Source: UMGS1663 sp046964515
GTDB taxonomy: Bacteria > Bacillota > Clostridia > TANB77 > CAG-508
Direction: 5' to 3'
Assembly: GCA_046964515.1 (NCBI GenBank)
Contig: JBKUYM010000010.1
Span: forward strand, 1-63,998
Length of the DNA stretch: 63,998 nt
Of this stretch, positions 51,990-60,789 are shown one piece after another; the first letter of the stretch is position 1; each line of letters starts with the position of its first letter. The notes under the pieces are model-generated. The model was not told the DNA's origin. It saw only the letters and a program-made list of their open reading frames with translations, and made no database searches. Position numbers and translations under genes: made by a program.

Positions 51990-53096
51990 CTACTCCTTTA
52001 TATCTGTTACTATTGCTTTATCTAAATAATCAAGTGATTTTTTTCTCTCTTTTTCTAAAATTGAATTTACTAAATCATACTTTGTTTCAAAATCATAATC
52101 TATATCTTTAAATTTCTCAAAATTTTCACAAATTCTATTTTCTACATTTAATTTTTTTAGAAGATTAGTTACTCTTCCTCCTGTTTTTGTATGTGGTATT
52201 ACAAAAAACTTTTTTTGAAAGAGAATCGAAAATACGGTCGCATGGAAGGATGTAGTAACTATATATTTTGCTTCTTTTATTAATTCTATAAATTCAAAAG
52301 GTCCAGCTGTATAAACATTTTTTGTATCACCTTTATAATACATATTTCTTTCATCAAAATAATAAATTCTTAAATTTGTTTGTTTTGCTAGATAGTTCAC
52401 AATTTTATAAAATTCTGTACTTTTTTGTACATTATAAGCCAATATATATTGCTCTTTGTCTTTTTTTACTTGTTTTAAGCAATTATTCCATTCTTTTGTT
52501 TCTATTAACAAAGTCGGATCTAAAGTTACTTGTATATCTTTGTTTATAATATTTTCTAAGTATTGTTTGGCTTCTTCTTCTCTAACAGCAATTGCATTTA
52601 GTCTGTCCAATTTTTGTTTATATTGTTCTTTTTCTTCCTCTATACATTTTCCCATACTTGCAGCATATGAGATTCTTTTAATTCTAGGGTCTCCAAAATT
52701 TAGAGTATAAGCATCTTTTAATCCCCCTGTAATACCAATATTCCATACTTGGTCACTTCCTGTTATATAGACATCTGCTTTTGGAGGATTTTGTTTTAAT
52801 TCTTGTTCTGTATGATATTTTTTTGAAAGTAAAAAATTTTGTTTTATTGCTCTTCTAAATTTTTTATTTCTTCTAAACCTTTTTGAGAAAAAAAAGAAAT
52901 TTGCTAAACATGATTTTAGAATATTGTTTTTATCTATTTTCAATATTTTATAATTATTAGTTATCTTTTTTTGCTCATAGTCAATAAATTCTACTACATT
53001 TTCCTTTTCTTTTAATACTTTTTGTAAAGCATAAGCTTGTAGAAAAGCACCATAATTATAGGCATTATGAAAGGTAATAATATCTATTTTCTTCAT
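51990..53096 (-). CDS. polysaccharide pyruvyltransferase family protein (set 2)
   Basis: A PF04230 protein of 368 residues, close in design to the set 1 copy. DIITFHNAYNYGAFLQAYALQ, YITGSDQVWNIG, ISYAASMG, VREEEAKQYL, DPTLLIETKEW and VTTSFHATVFSILF can be read. The two set 2 copies may act on different sugars, or one may be a different kind of transferase. Start ATG follows AAAAGGAG. Confidence 0.87.
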   Translation of the reverse strand: MKKIDIITFHNAYNYGAFLQAYALQKVLKEKENVVEFIDYEQKKITNNYKILKIDKNNILKSCLANFFFFSKRFRRNKKFRRAIKQNFLLSKKYHTEQELKQNPPKADVYITGSDQVWNIGITGGLKDAYTLNFGDPRIKRISYAASMGKCIEEEKEQYKQKLDRLNAIAVREEEAKQYLENIINKDIQVTLDPTLLIETKEWNNCLKQVKKDKEQYILAYNVQKSTEFYKIVNYLAKQTNLRIYYFDERNMYYKGDTKNVYTAGPFEFIELIKEAKYIVTTSFHATVFSILFQKKFFVIPHTKTGGRVTNLLKKLNVENRICENFEKFKDIDYDFETKYDLVNSILEKERKKSLDYLDKAIVTDIKE

Positions 53097-53114
53097 AAAA
53101 TTTCTCCTTTTTAG

Positions 53115-54200
53115 TTAGTCTATTATCTGTTTCTTCTCAAATGTATCTACTTGAATATTATAATTTGTATAACTATTTTCACTTATAGTAATCTCATTTA
53201 GTTGGTGTCCCCTATTTATTAAACTTTCATCTAAATAACCTATAATTTTTCCATTATATAACGTATTTTGGTAAACTTTTGCAGTTTCTCTTAAGTCTTT
53301 AAAACTAATATCTCCATATATTTTGTTGTCATAAACTTCTATATTATATAGTCCTTGATAAACATGAATTGCTAATTTTTTAGCTGAATTATAAATAATA
53401 TTATTATGTATTTTTACATTATCAATTACTTCTTCTGCATTATTACTTTCTATACAAATTCCGCTTTGTGGATTTGTTCCTCGTATATCACAAATCTCTG
53501 AATTCATAATTTCTATATCTTTTCCGCAAATAATGCTAATTCCTTGACGTCTACAATCTGAAATATGACAAGAATCTATTTTTACATTTTCTGTTGTTTG
53601 ATTGTTTGCCCTTGCAATGTAGATACCATCTCCAGTTGTATTGCTTATCTTTAGATTGTATATTTCTATATTCTGACTTCCACGTATATCAACGCCAAAT
53701 CCCCATTCATGTGTAGTCGTTCCCTCATATTTATGATCATCTTTATCTCCTAATATAATAGCATTACTAATCTTCACATTCTTAACCTGATAAATATTAA
53801 TAATAGAATAATGTGTTCTAGCCGTTCTAGGTTCTTTTATTGTTGCCCCATTAAAATTAACATGCATATTGGATTTTAAACAAACGCCTCTTTTATCTTC
53901 ATCTCCAAAAGCCTTTACAATATAAGTTCCTTTTTCAAATTGCACATATTCTATATTATTATTAAATGCATATTCAATTGCTTCATTGATTCCTGCAGTT
54001 GTCTCTGCAATTTGCGTTCCATCTGCATAGATGTTAAAATAAGCATTATTTACCATACCTGTTTCTAAATCTATAGGTTCTCCATACATTTTCACTTTAT
54101 AATATGGTATTTGCTTAATATATTCTGTGATGGGAATGCTACATAATATTAAAAACAATATTGTAATAAATATTATAATCCCTACTTTATTTTTTTTCAT
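53115..54200 (-). CDS. membrane-anchored right-handed beta-helix protein
   Basis: A 361-residue protein. A signal anchor (about 6-24) is followed by repeated strands typical of pectate-lyase-like beta-helices: GINEAIEYAFNNNIEYVQFEKG, VNFNGATIKEPRTA, NIEIYNLKISNTTGDGIYIA, DSCHISDCRRQGISI, VKIHNNIIYNSAKKL. These parallel beta-helix repeats run from about 60 to 330. Such proteins are often polysaccharide lyases, hydrolases or epimerases, and within this operon it may trim or modify the polymer. No catalytic residues can be assigned, so activity is inference. Confidence 0.8.
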   Translation of the reverse strand: MKKNKVGIIIFITILFLILCSIPITEYIKQIPYYKVKMYGEPIDLETGMVNNAYFNIYADGTQIAETTAGINEAIEYAFNNNIEYVQFEKGTYIVKAFGDEDKRGVCLKSNMHVNFNGATIKEPRTARTHYSIINIYQVKNVKISNAIILGDKDDHKYEGTTTHEWGFGVDIRGSQNIEIYNLKISNTTGDGIYIARANNQTTENVKIDSCHISDCRRQGISIICGKDIEIMNSEICDIRGTNPQSGICIESNNAEEVIDNVKIHNNIIYNSAKKLAIHVYQGLYNIEVYDNKIYGDISFKDLRETAKVYQNTLYNGKIIGYLDESLINRGHQLNEITISENSYTNYNIQVDTFEKKQIID

Positions 54201-54211
54201 AGGTTATCCTC

Positions 54212-55225
54212 CTATCTTTCTCCTAGGAATTTGTCTCTTATTTTAGATATGATTCTTCTAAATGAAAACCAATTTTCGATTCTAATATATTGTTTTTTCT
54301 TCATCATAGAGATGATTTTTTCCGAATCTAGATCTTCTCGTTGAATATTTTTTAACATATTTCTAATCATTTTATCCTCTAATATTTGTTTAATTTCTTT
54401 TCTTTTTATTTTATGATATTTATATAATTTAAAAAGATATTCTTTGATGCTCTTCATATGTCTCATATTCATTCTAGAGTATAATTCTGGCTTTACCATC
54501 TGCTGTAGAATGATATTTACTTTTTTTACATTTTCTATATTTCTTCTATATAATTCTGGATTTTTAGTTGCACTATTAGAATTGTAAAAATAATGATATC
54601 CTCTAAGGTCATATATGTATATATTATTCGTATGATTCAATAATTCTATATAAAAAATGGTATCTTCCATAAAAGGTATATTTTCTTGGAATTTAATTTT
54701 TCCTTGTATTACCTGTCTTTTTATTAATAATAACCAAGTATAAGCTGGCAGTTTTCCAATAATAATATATTCTTGTATTTTTTCTATTTCCTCTAAATTA
54801 TTTATATATACATTCTTTAAATCTTGTAAATTACCATATTGTACTAATTCTCGTTGTTCATTTTCTTTTACAAAATTGCCACGTATAACTTCACATTCTT
54901 CTTCTTCTATCTTTTCGACTAATTTTTCAATCCAATCTATTTCAATCCAATCATCTATATCTATAAATGTAATATAATCTCCTGTTGCTTTCTGAATTCC
55001 TGCGTTTCTAGCAATAGATACCCCCTCATTTTCTTTTGCAATAATCATTATTCTATTATCTATCTTTGACAGTTCCTGTAAGACTTTTTTTGTATCATCT
55101 GTTGATCCATCATCAATACATATTATCTCTATATTTTTATAGGTTTGTTTTCGAATACTTTGTATACATTGTCGTATAAACTTTTCCCCATTATAGATTG
55201 GTATAATAATGCTAACTTTCTTCAT
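54212..55225 (-). CDS. family 2 glycosyltransferase (set 2)
   Basis: A 337-residue GT-A enzyme. VSIIIPIYNGEKFIRQCIQS, IICIDDGSTDDTKKVL, GVSIARNAGIQKAT and TFIDIDDWIEIDW (DxD) mark the domain. The C-terminus is basic and helical. Start ATG lies 8 bases after GGAGG and overlaps the end of the polymerase gene by 14 bases. Confidence 0.88.
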   Translation of the reverse strand: MKKVSIIIPIYNGEKFIRQCIQSIRKQTYKNIEIICIDDGSTDDTKKVLQELSKIDNRIMIIAKENEGVSIARNAGIQKATGDYITFIDIDDWIEIDWIEKLVEKIEEEECEVIRGNFVKENEQRELVQYGNLQDLKNVYINNLEEIEKIQEYIIIGKLPAYTWLLLIKRQVIQGKIKFQENIPFMEDTIFYIELLNHTNNIYIYDLRGYHYFYNSNSATKNPELYRRNIENVKKVNIILQQMVKPELYSRMNMRHMKSIKEYLFKLYKYHKIKRKEIKQILEDKMIRNMLKNIQREDLDSEKIISMMKKKQYIRIENWFSFRRIISKIRDKFLGER

Positions 55226-56471
55226 TTTTTCCTCCTATTTTTATAAGAGTTGATAACATATAAAAAAATAAAATGTTTGGAACTGATAATGTAAATATTG
55301 TAGATTCCGACATTCCTTGTATTAAAATAATCAAAATAATACTAATCGCTAATACCATTTGTTGTTGTTTATTAATATTCTGCTCTTTTTTTATCAATTC
55401 TTTTATATTTTTTATAACTATTAGCACGATTATTACCCAAATAATCAAACTTAAGAAAAGTCCAAAATCAGAAATCATAACAAAATAAGTATTATGCATA
55501 GATGCCTTATCTACACCTAATAATTCTTCTAATATTAATATAGAAGAACCAACACCTTCCCCTGTTAGCATATGATTAGTAATAATTTCTGGTATATTAC
55601 TCCATAATAAATCTCTTCCATTTAAATCTATATTTTCTAATATTGAAATATCCATTAGCGTGAGTAATAATACAGTTAAAATTAGTACACTAATCATTGT
55701 TAAAATAATAATGGATATCTTTCTTTTATCTTTTATAAATAAGATTTTTGGAATTAAATACGCCACCGGTATTAATAATACAGCTAGTCTAGACCCTGCT
55801 AATATAATTCCAACCACTATAATTCCATATAATGCAATATGTAATATCTTCTTTTTCTTTTTTACTTGAGCATATACGGTATTCATAATAAGTGCATAAA
55901 TTAAAAAATATGATAAGGAATTTGGATTTTGTGTTAGTGAGGCTATTCCATAACTTTCTCCTGCTCTTCCCATAACAATTTGAGAAAATGTAAGACCTCC
56001 TATTTTTAAAAATTGTCTTGAGCGAGTAATTCCATTAATTGTTGATGTGGTTGGCGTCGATCCAAAAACTCGTAAGACAATTCCATAAATTGCGAGAAAA
56101 ATAACAAATATAAAAAAATATTTTAATATATTTTTTGTTATTCTTCCTTCTTTATCTAAGAAATTAATAATACAAATAACAAGAATATTGATAAATACTA
56201 ATATCGTCGTTGTTAACGTCTCATTTCGATATATACTAAACATAACCATAAAAATAACCATTGCAAAAAAAACAATCAGAAAATTTATCATATTCTTTTG
56301 TGCTTTTGATAATACCAATTTTTGTTCTTTCAGACAATATGCAATTCCTATAAATTGAATAAAATAAGTTCCTAATAATAATATTTGATTAATTTTACCT
56401 GTCGCAATTAATATCAATTGTGCAAGAATCGATAAAATAATTAAATTTTCTATTTTTCTCTTATGTTTCAT
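55212..56471 (-). CDS. O-antigen ligase/polymerase-like protein (Wzy, set 2)
   Basis: A 419-residue membrane protein with about twelve hydrophobic segments. A Wzy_C/O-antigen ligase-like region is visible: GESYGIASLTQNPNSLSYFL, GIILAGSRLAVLLIP and the outside loop GEGVGSSILILEELLGVDKAS with HNTYFVMISDFGLFLSL. It would polymerise the set 2 repeat units. It is different in type from the EpsG-like enzyme of set 1. It overlaps the upstream gene by 11 bases. Confidence 0.86.
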   Translation of the reverse strand: MKHKRKIENLIILSILAQLILIATGKINQILLLGTYFIQFIGIAYCLKEQKLVLSKAQKNMINFLIVFFAMVIFMVMFSIYRNETLTTTILVFINILVICIINFLDKEGRITKNILKYFFIFVIFLAIYGIVLRVFGSTPTTSTINGITRSRQFLKIGGLTFSQIVMGRAGESYGIASLTQNPNSLSYFLIYALIMNTVYAQVKKKKKILHIALYGIIVVGIILAGSRLAVLLIPVAYLIPKILFIKDKRKISIIILTMISVLILTVLLLTLMDISILENIDLNGRDLLWSNIPEIITNHMLTGEGVGSSILILEELLGVDKASMHNTYFVMISDFGLFLSLIIWVIIVLIVIKNIKELIKKEQNINKQQQMVLAISIILIILIQGMSESTIFTLSVPNILFFYMLSTLIKIGGKNEES

Positions 56472-57567
56472 TTTTCTCTCCTAGATATATTTTTTCAAAA
56501 ATATTTACCAAATTTTCAACTCGAAATTGCCTTACTTTATTTGAAGTACTCTCAATTTTTCTATCATATTTTAAATTTTCACTTAGAATTTTTAAAGCCC
56601 ATTTCTCTTTTCCTTCTTTTAAATATATTCGTTTTACATTATTCGTAATAATAGCCTCTCTTTGAATTGCCTCACTTACATAACATTTAATACCAGATAT
56701 TTGTGCTTCTATGAAGGATATTCCCAATCCTTCATAAATAGAAGGAAATAAAAAAATGTCCATACCTTGTATTATTCTATTAACATCTTTTCTTATTCCA
56801 AAAAATTTAACTTTTTTTTCAATCCCTAGTGACTCTACTTTCTTTTGTATATCACTTTTTAAACTTCCATCCCCAACTAACCATAGTTCGAAATTTTCAT
56901 TTTGTCTTACTATCTCACCAAATATATCTATTATAAACATATGATTTTTTGCTCTTTCAAATCTCCCCACATTTCCTATAACAAATTTATCACTAGCACC
57001 ATTTACTTGTCTTATCTCTTCTCTAATTTCTTCAGAATACAAAAATTTATCTACATCAATAGCATTATAAATAATTTGTGTATTTCTAGCTTCTTTTTTT
57101 CCAAATAACCATTCTGCCGCAGCTTGGCTACACGCAAATTTCTTAGTCGCTAGATGGTTTAATATTGGTCTACACAATTTATGTATAAACTTCGCTTTCT
57201 GTGATTGATTACTATGAGCATGAACATAACGATTTTTTATTCCCATTTTTTTAGCAATCATTAAATCTGTAAATACAATTGATAAATTAGTATGCCTATG
57301 TATAGTATCATACTGATATTCATTATTTTTCAAGATATCTCTTATTGCTTTCATATTCTTAATTGGATGTTTAGAAATGGGTGGAATCCTATATATTCTT
57401 CCTCCCAACTCTTCAATTTCTTTATCATATTCACATATTTCTTTTGTATGTACGATAAAATCAAATTGAATTTTTTTTCTATCTATATTTCTATAAATAT
57501 TCATTAAGAAAGTCTCTGAACCACCCATATGCATTCTTCCAATAATATGTAATATTCTTTTTGGCAT
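56461..57567 (-). CDS. family 4 glycosyltransferase (set 2)
   Basis: A 368-residue GT-B enzyme. ILHIIGRMHMGGSETFLMN opens the N-terminal domain; VHAHSNQSQKAKF follows. The C-terminal domain has VIGNVGRFERAKNHMFII and FPSIYEGLGISFIEAQISG (Glu motif), typical of GT4 capsule enzymes. Start ATG follows AAAGGAG. Sugar and linkage unknown. Confidence 0.89.
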   Translation of the reverse strand: MPKRILHIIGRMHMGGSETFLMNIYRNIDRKKIQFDFIVHTKEICEYDKEIEELGGRIYRIPPISKHPIKNMKAIRDILKNNEYQYDTIHRHTNLSIVFTDLMIAKKMGIKNRYVHAHSNQSQKAKFIHKLCRPILNHLATKKFACSQAAAEWLFGKKEARNTQIIYNAIDVDKFLYSEEIREEIRQVNGASDKFVIGNVGRFERAKNHMFIIDIFGEIVRQNENFELWLVGDGSLKSDIQKKVESLGIEKKVKFFGIRKDVNRIIQGMDIFLFPSIYEGLGISFIEAQISGIKCYVSEAIQREAIITNNVKRIYLKEGKEKWALKILSENLKYDRKIESTSNKVRQFRVENLVNIFEKIYLGEKNET

Positions 57568-57593
57568 TTTATCTCCTTTATTCCTAAAATAGG

Positions 57594-58712
57594 TTAATAA
57601 TATAATTCATAATTTTTTACTACATTTTTTATCGAATATTGTTTTATTACTACTTCCCTATAATCTGCTCGCTTTATTGGTCTTTTTTGTTTAATTATTT
57701 CTAATATTTTCTGTGATAATTTATCTGTATCTCCAATTGGAACAATATTATTTTTATTAGGATGTATTTTTTCTACATCACCTGCATTAGTTGCAACACA
57801 TTCTACTTTGCATGCCATTGCTTCTAATAAAGTATTTGGAAAGGCTTCTGCTGCGGAATGTAATACATATAAATCACATGCTGAAAATATATCTGGTAAA
57901 TTATTTATAAGTCCTAACAAGAAAATGTCTCTATTTAATATTAGCCCGTTTTCCTTAATTAATTGTACCAATTCTTTATTTTCTTCTGTTAATCCATTTC
58001 CACACATAAATACTTGTACTTGATTAAGATCTTTTTTAATTATAGCTATCGCCCTAATGAAATTAGGAATATCTTTTATTTTGTGATATCTAGTTGCAGA
58101 AACAATCCATATAAAATCATCTTTTAAATTAGAATTTTGTTTTAATAATTGTTGTCTTGCAAAAGGATTATAATTAAATTTTTCTGTATCACATCCATTG
58201 ATGATTACCTCTGACTTTTTAGAGTCATATCCTATTTCTTCATGTACTTGTTTGGCTTTTTCCCCATTATAAATAACATTTGTTATATATTTACTATGAC
58301 TAAGTATTGCTCCCAATTTATTAACAATTCTTGCAGAAAATTTCATCATACTTTTATCTATATCAGAATGTCTAATACCAAAGTTTATTTTTTTCACTTT
58401 TACTATTCTACCACATATATACCCAACTAGATTGGATGCATACATCCAACAAAAAAGTGTATCTGCTTTTTTTAAGATGGATATTATTGTTTTTAAAGTA
58501 TAGATTGGATGTTTTTTTATATTTAATATATATACTGTTATACCATTTTCCTCTAATTCTTTTTTATATGAATCTAATGGTAATAACGATATTACAGAAA
58601 TATTAAACTTATCCAAATCTGCATACTTTAGTATGTTATAAAGCATTTTCTGCGCTCCTCCACCAATAGCAATATCATTAATTAGATGTACTATTTCCTT
58701 CTTCTCTTTCAT
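57594..58712 (-). CDS. family 4 glycosyltransferase (set 2)
   Basis: A 372-residue GT-B enzyme with IVHLINDIAIGGGAQKMLYN at the N-terminus. Further on are IRHSDIDKSMM, WIVSATRYHKIKDIPNFIRAI, LLGLINNLPDIFSACDLYVL and HSAAEAFPNTLLEAMACK. This is the GT4 pattern with the Glu-rich acceptor motif slightly changed (AAEAFPNTLLEAM). Start ATG follows TGGAGTG. It is 26 bases upstream of the next glycosyltransferase gene. Confidence 0.89.
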   Translation of the reverse strand: MKEKKEIVHLINDIAIGGGAQKMLYNILKYADLDKFNISVISLLPLDSYKKELEENGITVYILNIKKHPIYTLKTIISILKKADTLFCWMYASNLVGYICGRIVKVKKINFGIRHSDIDKSMMKFSARIVNKLGAILSHSKYITNVIYNGEKAKQVHEEIGYDSKKSEVIINGCDTEKFNYNPFARQQLLKQNSNLKDDFIWIVSATRYHKIKDIPNFIRAIAIIKKDLNQVQVFMCGNGLTEENKELVQLIKENGLILNRDIFLLGLINNLPDIFSACDLYVLHSAAEAFPNTLLEAMACKVECVATNAGDVEKIHPNKNNIVPIGDTDKLSQKILEIIKQKRPIKRADYREVVIKQYSIKNVVKNYELYY

Positions 58713-58725
58713 ATATCACTCCATT

Positions 58726-59697
58726 TTAATATAAATTTTTATTATCTTTATACCAATTTACAAAATTTTGAATGCCTTCTTTAAAAGATGTTTTAGGTGC
58801 ATATCCAATTAATTGCTTAGCCTTTGTAATATCTGCATAAGTTCTATTGACATCTCCTGGTTGCATAGGTTTTCTATCAATTATCGCTTTTTTTCCAAGT
58901 GTTTCCTCTATGGTTTCAATCATCTGATTTAACGTAACTGGCTCTGACTCTCCTAAATTTAGTATCTCATATACATCTTCATGTTCTTCTACATAACTTA
59001 AAGATTTAATAATACCATCTATAATATCTTTTATATATGTATAATCTCTAGATGTACTTCCATCTCCAAACACAGGAATTGGTTTATCTTCTAAAATCAT
59101 TCTTGTAAATTTATTAATCGCTAAATCTGGTCTTTGTCTTTCTCCGTATACTGTAAAAAACCTTAACATGATAACGTTAAATCCAAATAATTTATGATAT
59201 ACATGTGTCATGACCTCATTTGCCTTTTTAGTAGCAGCATAAGGACTAATCGCATAATCTACAATGTCCGTTTCCTTAAAAGGTACTGTCTTAGTATTTC
59301 CATATACAGAACTAGAAGAAGCAAATACAATATTATTAACATTATATCTTTTCATGGCTTCTAATATATTTTGACTTCCTAGGCAATTAACTTCTTGATA
59401 AAGAACTGGATTTTCAATAGAAGGTCTTACTCCAGCCATAGCGGCTAGATGCATAATGTTATCAATCTTATTTTCTGAAAAGATTCTATCGACTTCTTTT
59501 GCCTCCCTAATATCAATTCTTTCTAATTTATAATTTTCATTTGACAAATTATGTTTGATATTATTTTCTTTAATCTGTGGATTATAAAAATCATTAAAGT
59601 TATCAATAATTACTACCTTATTCCCTTTTGCTAATAATGCATCTGCTAAATGAGAGCCTATAAATCCTGCTCCTCCTGTAATTAAGTACGTTTTCAT
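58726..59697 (-). CDS. NAD-dependent sugar epimerase (UDP-glucuronate 4-epimerase-like)
   Basis: A short-chain dehydrogenase of 323 residues. LITGGAGFIGSHLADALLAKG holds the NAD-binding GxxGxxG; HLAAMAGVRPSIENP, SSSSVYGNT and YAATKKANEVM give the Ser-Tyr-Lys set. The DNFNDFYNPQIKENN and MAGVRPSIENP segments resemble UDP-glucuronate 4-epimerases rather than GalE. With the UDP-glucose dehydrogenase two genes upstream this suggests UDP-glucuronic to UDP-galacturonic acid. Start ATG 59697 follows AAGGAG; an earlier frame overlaps the acyltransferase gene. Confidence 0.88.
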   Translation of the reverse strand: MKTYLITGGAGFIGSHLADALLAKGNKVVIIDNFNDFYNPQIKENNIKHNLSNENYKLERIDIREAKEVDRIFSENKIDNIMHLAAMAGVRPSIENPVLYQEVNCLGSQNILEAMKRYNVNNIVFASSSSVYGNTKTVPFKETDIVDYAISPYAATKKANEVMTHVYHKLFGFNVIMLRFFTVYGERQRPDLAINKFTRMILEDKPIPVFGDGSTSRDYTYIKDIIDGIIKSLSYVEEHEDVYEILNLGESEPVTLNQMIETIEETLGKKAIIDRKPMQPGDVNRTYADITKAKQLIGYAPKTSFKEGIQNFVNWYKDNKNLY

Positions 59698-59698
59698 A

Positions 59699-60769
59699 TT
59701 ATTTTTTCTCCTTCTTTTTTCCAAAAAGTATTGGACAAAATTTTTGTATTACTTGCCCTACTATCAAACTGATCACCATTGCTATTATAACAATAATAAT
59801 TGCGGTTACTAATTCGATTCCCCAAATACTATTATTAAGTAAATTAGCAATCGGTTTTATTTTTGTTTGGAACATCAGTACTATTAATTTGTGAAAAATT
59901 AAAATTGACATAGTCCTCTGTCCTGCATATGTTAAAAATTTTATATTTTTACAATTGCTTATTAAGCCAAAATATCCTAAAATGCTACTAAGCGCAGAAA
60001 GTATAAATATTATATAATTTCCATATTGATTGTGCATATACATTACTTTTGCGTTGAAAGTTTGTAATATTCCACCCAATATAACAAAGCATAAAGCAAT
60101 TGTTATTTCTATTATCTTTTTGCTTTTATGAATATTACTATATTCATTTTTTATCTCAGTTGGGAATATTCGTGCTATAGCAAAGAAAAAAATCATTACA
60201 AAAGCAATATCCATCCCCCAAGGAAGTCTTATTGGTAGAAAATAGTAATCTAAAGCGCCTATAATTAAAGAAAAAGCCATAGCAAAATAATGCTTATTTT
60301 TATTCTTTATATTCTCGATAAAATAGTAAATATTTTCTAATACAAATAAACATGGAAGAAACCATAATGCCGAATTTTGCCTTAAATAATTATCATGCCC
60401 ATTTCCATAAAAAATCCCTACTATTGGTTTAATGAAATCTACAGTTATGTCTGTTCTTCCTAACTCATCAGCCACATTATTTCCTAATAGAAAAAAAGGA
60501 ATTAAAAATAAAGTAGCAAAAACAAAATAAGGTATCATAATAGTTTTAAATTTATGTATAAAAAATTGTTTATAATTCTTATATTTATTTATATTAAAGG
60601 TAAGACCAGATATTGTAAAGAATAAGACAACATGAAAGGAACTCACATATTTATATAGCCAAGATAAATTTTTAGAATAAGCAATTGTATGTGACAATAC
60701 AATAAAAAACATGGCTATAATTTTAATGATATCAATCCAATAAATTCTTTTATTTTTTGCTTCTTCCAT
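59699..60769 (-). CDS. acyltransferase 3 family membrane protein (set 2)
   Basis: A 356-residue protein with about ten membrane segments. RIYWIDIIKIIAMFFIVLSHT carries the conserved His at the end of the first segment; FTISGLTFNI follows. TYAGQRTMSILIFHKLIVLMF lies near the C-terminus. It is probably an O-acetyltransferase for a sugar of the polymer. Its distribution of segments differs from the copy at 45.9 kb, so the two may acetylate different residues. Stop overlaps the region just before the epimerase start. Confidence 0.85.
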   Translation of the reverse strand: MEEAKNKRIYWIDIIKIIAMFFIVLSHTIAYSKNLSWLYKYVSSFHVVLFFTISGLTFNINKYKNYKQFFIHKFKTIMIPYFVFATLFLIPFFLLGNNVADELGRTDITVDFIKPIVGIFYGNGHDNYLRQNSALWFLPCLFVLENIYYFIENIKNKNKHYFAMAFSLIIGALDYYFLPIRLPWGMDIAFVMIFFFAIARIFPTEIKNEYSNIHKSKKIIEITIALCFVILGGILQTFNAKVMYMHNQYGNYIIFILSALSSILGYFGLISNCKNIKFLTYAGQRTMSILIFHKLIVLMFQTKIKPIANLLNNSIWGIELVTAIIIVIIAMVISLIVGQVIQKFCPILFGKKKEKK

Positions 60770-60789
60770 TGTCTATTTCTCTCCTCTTT

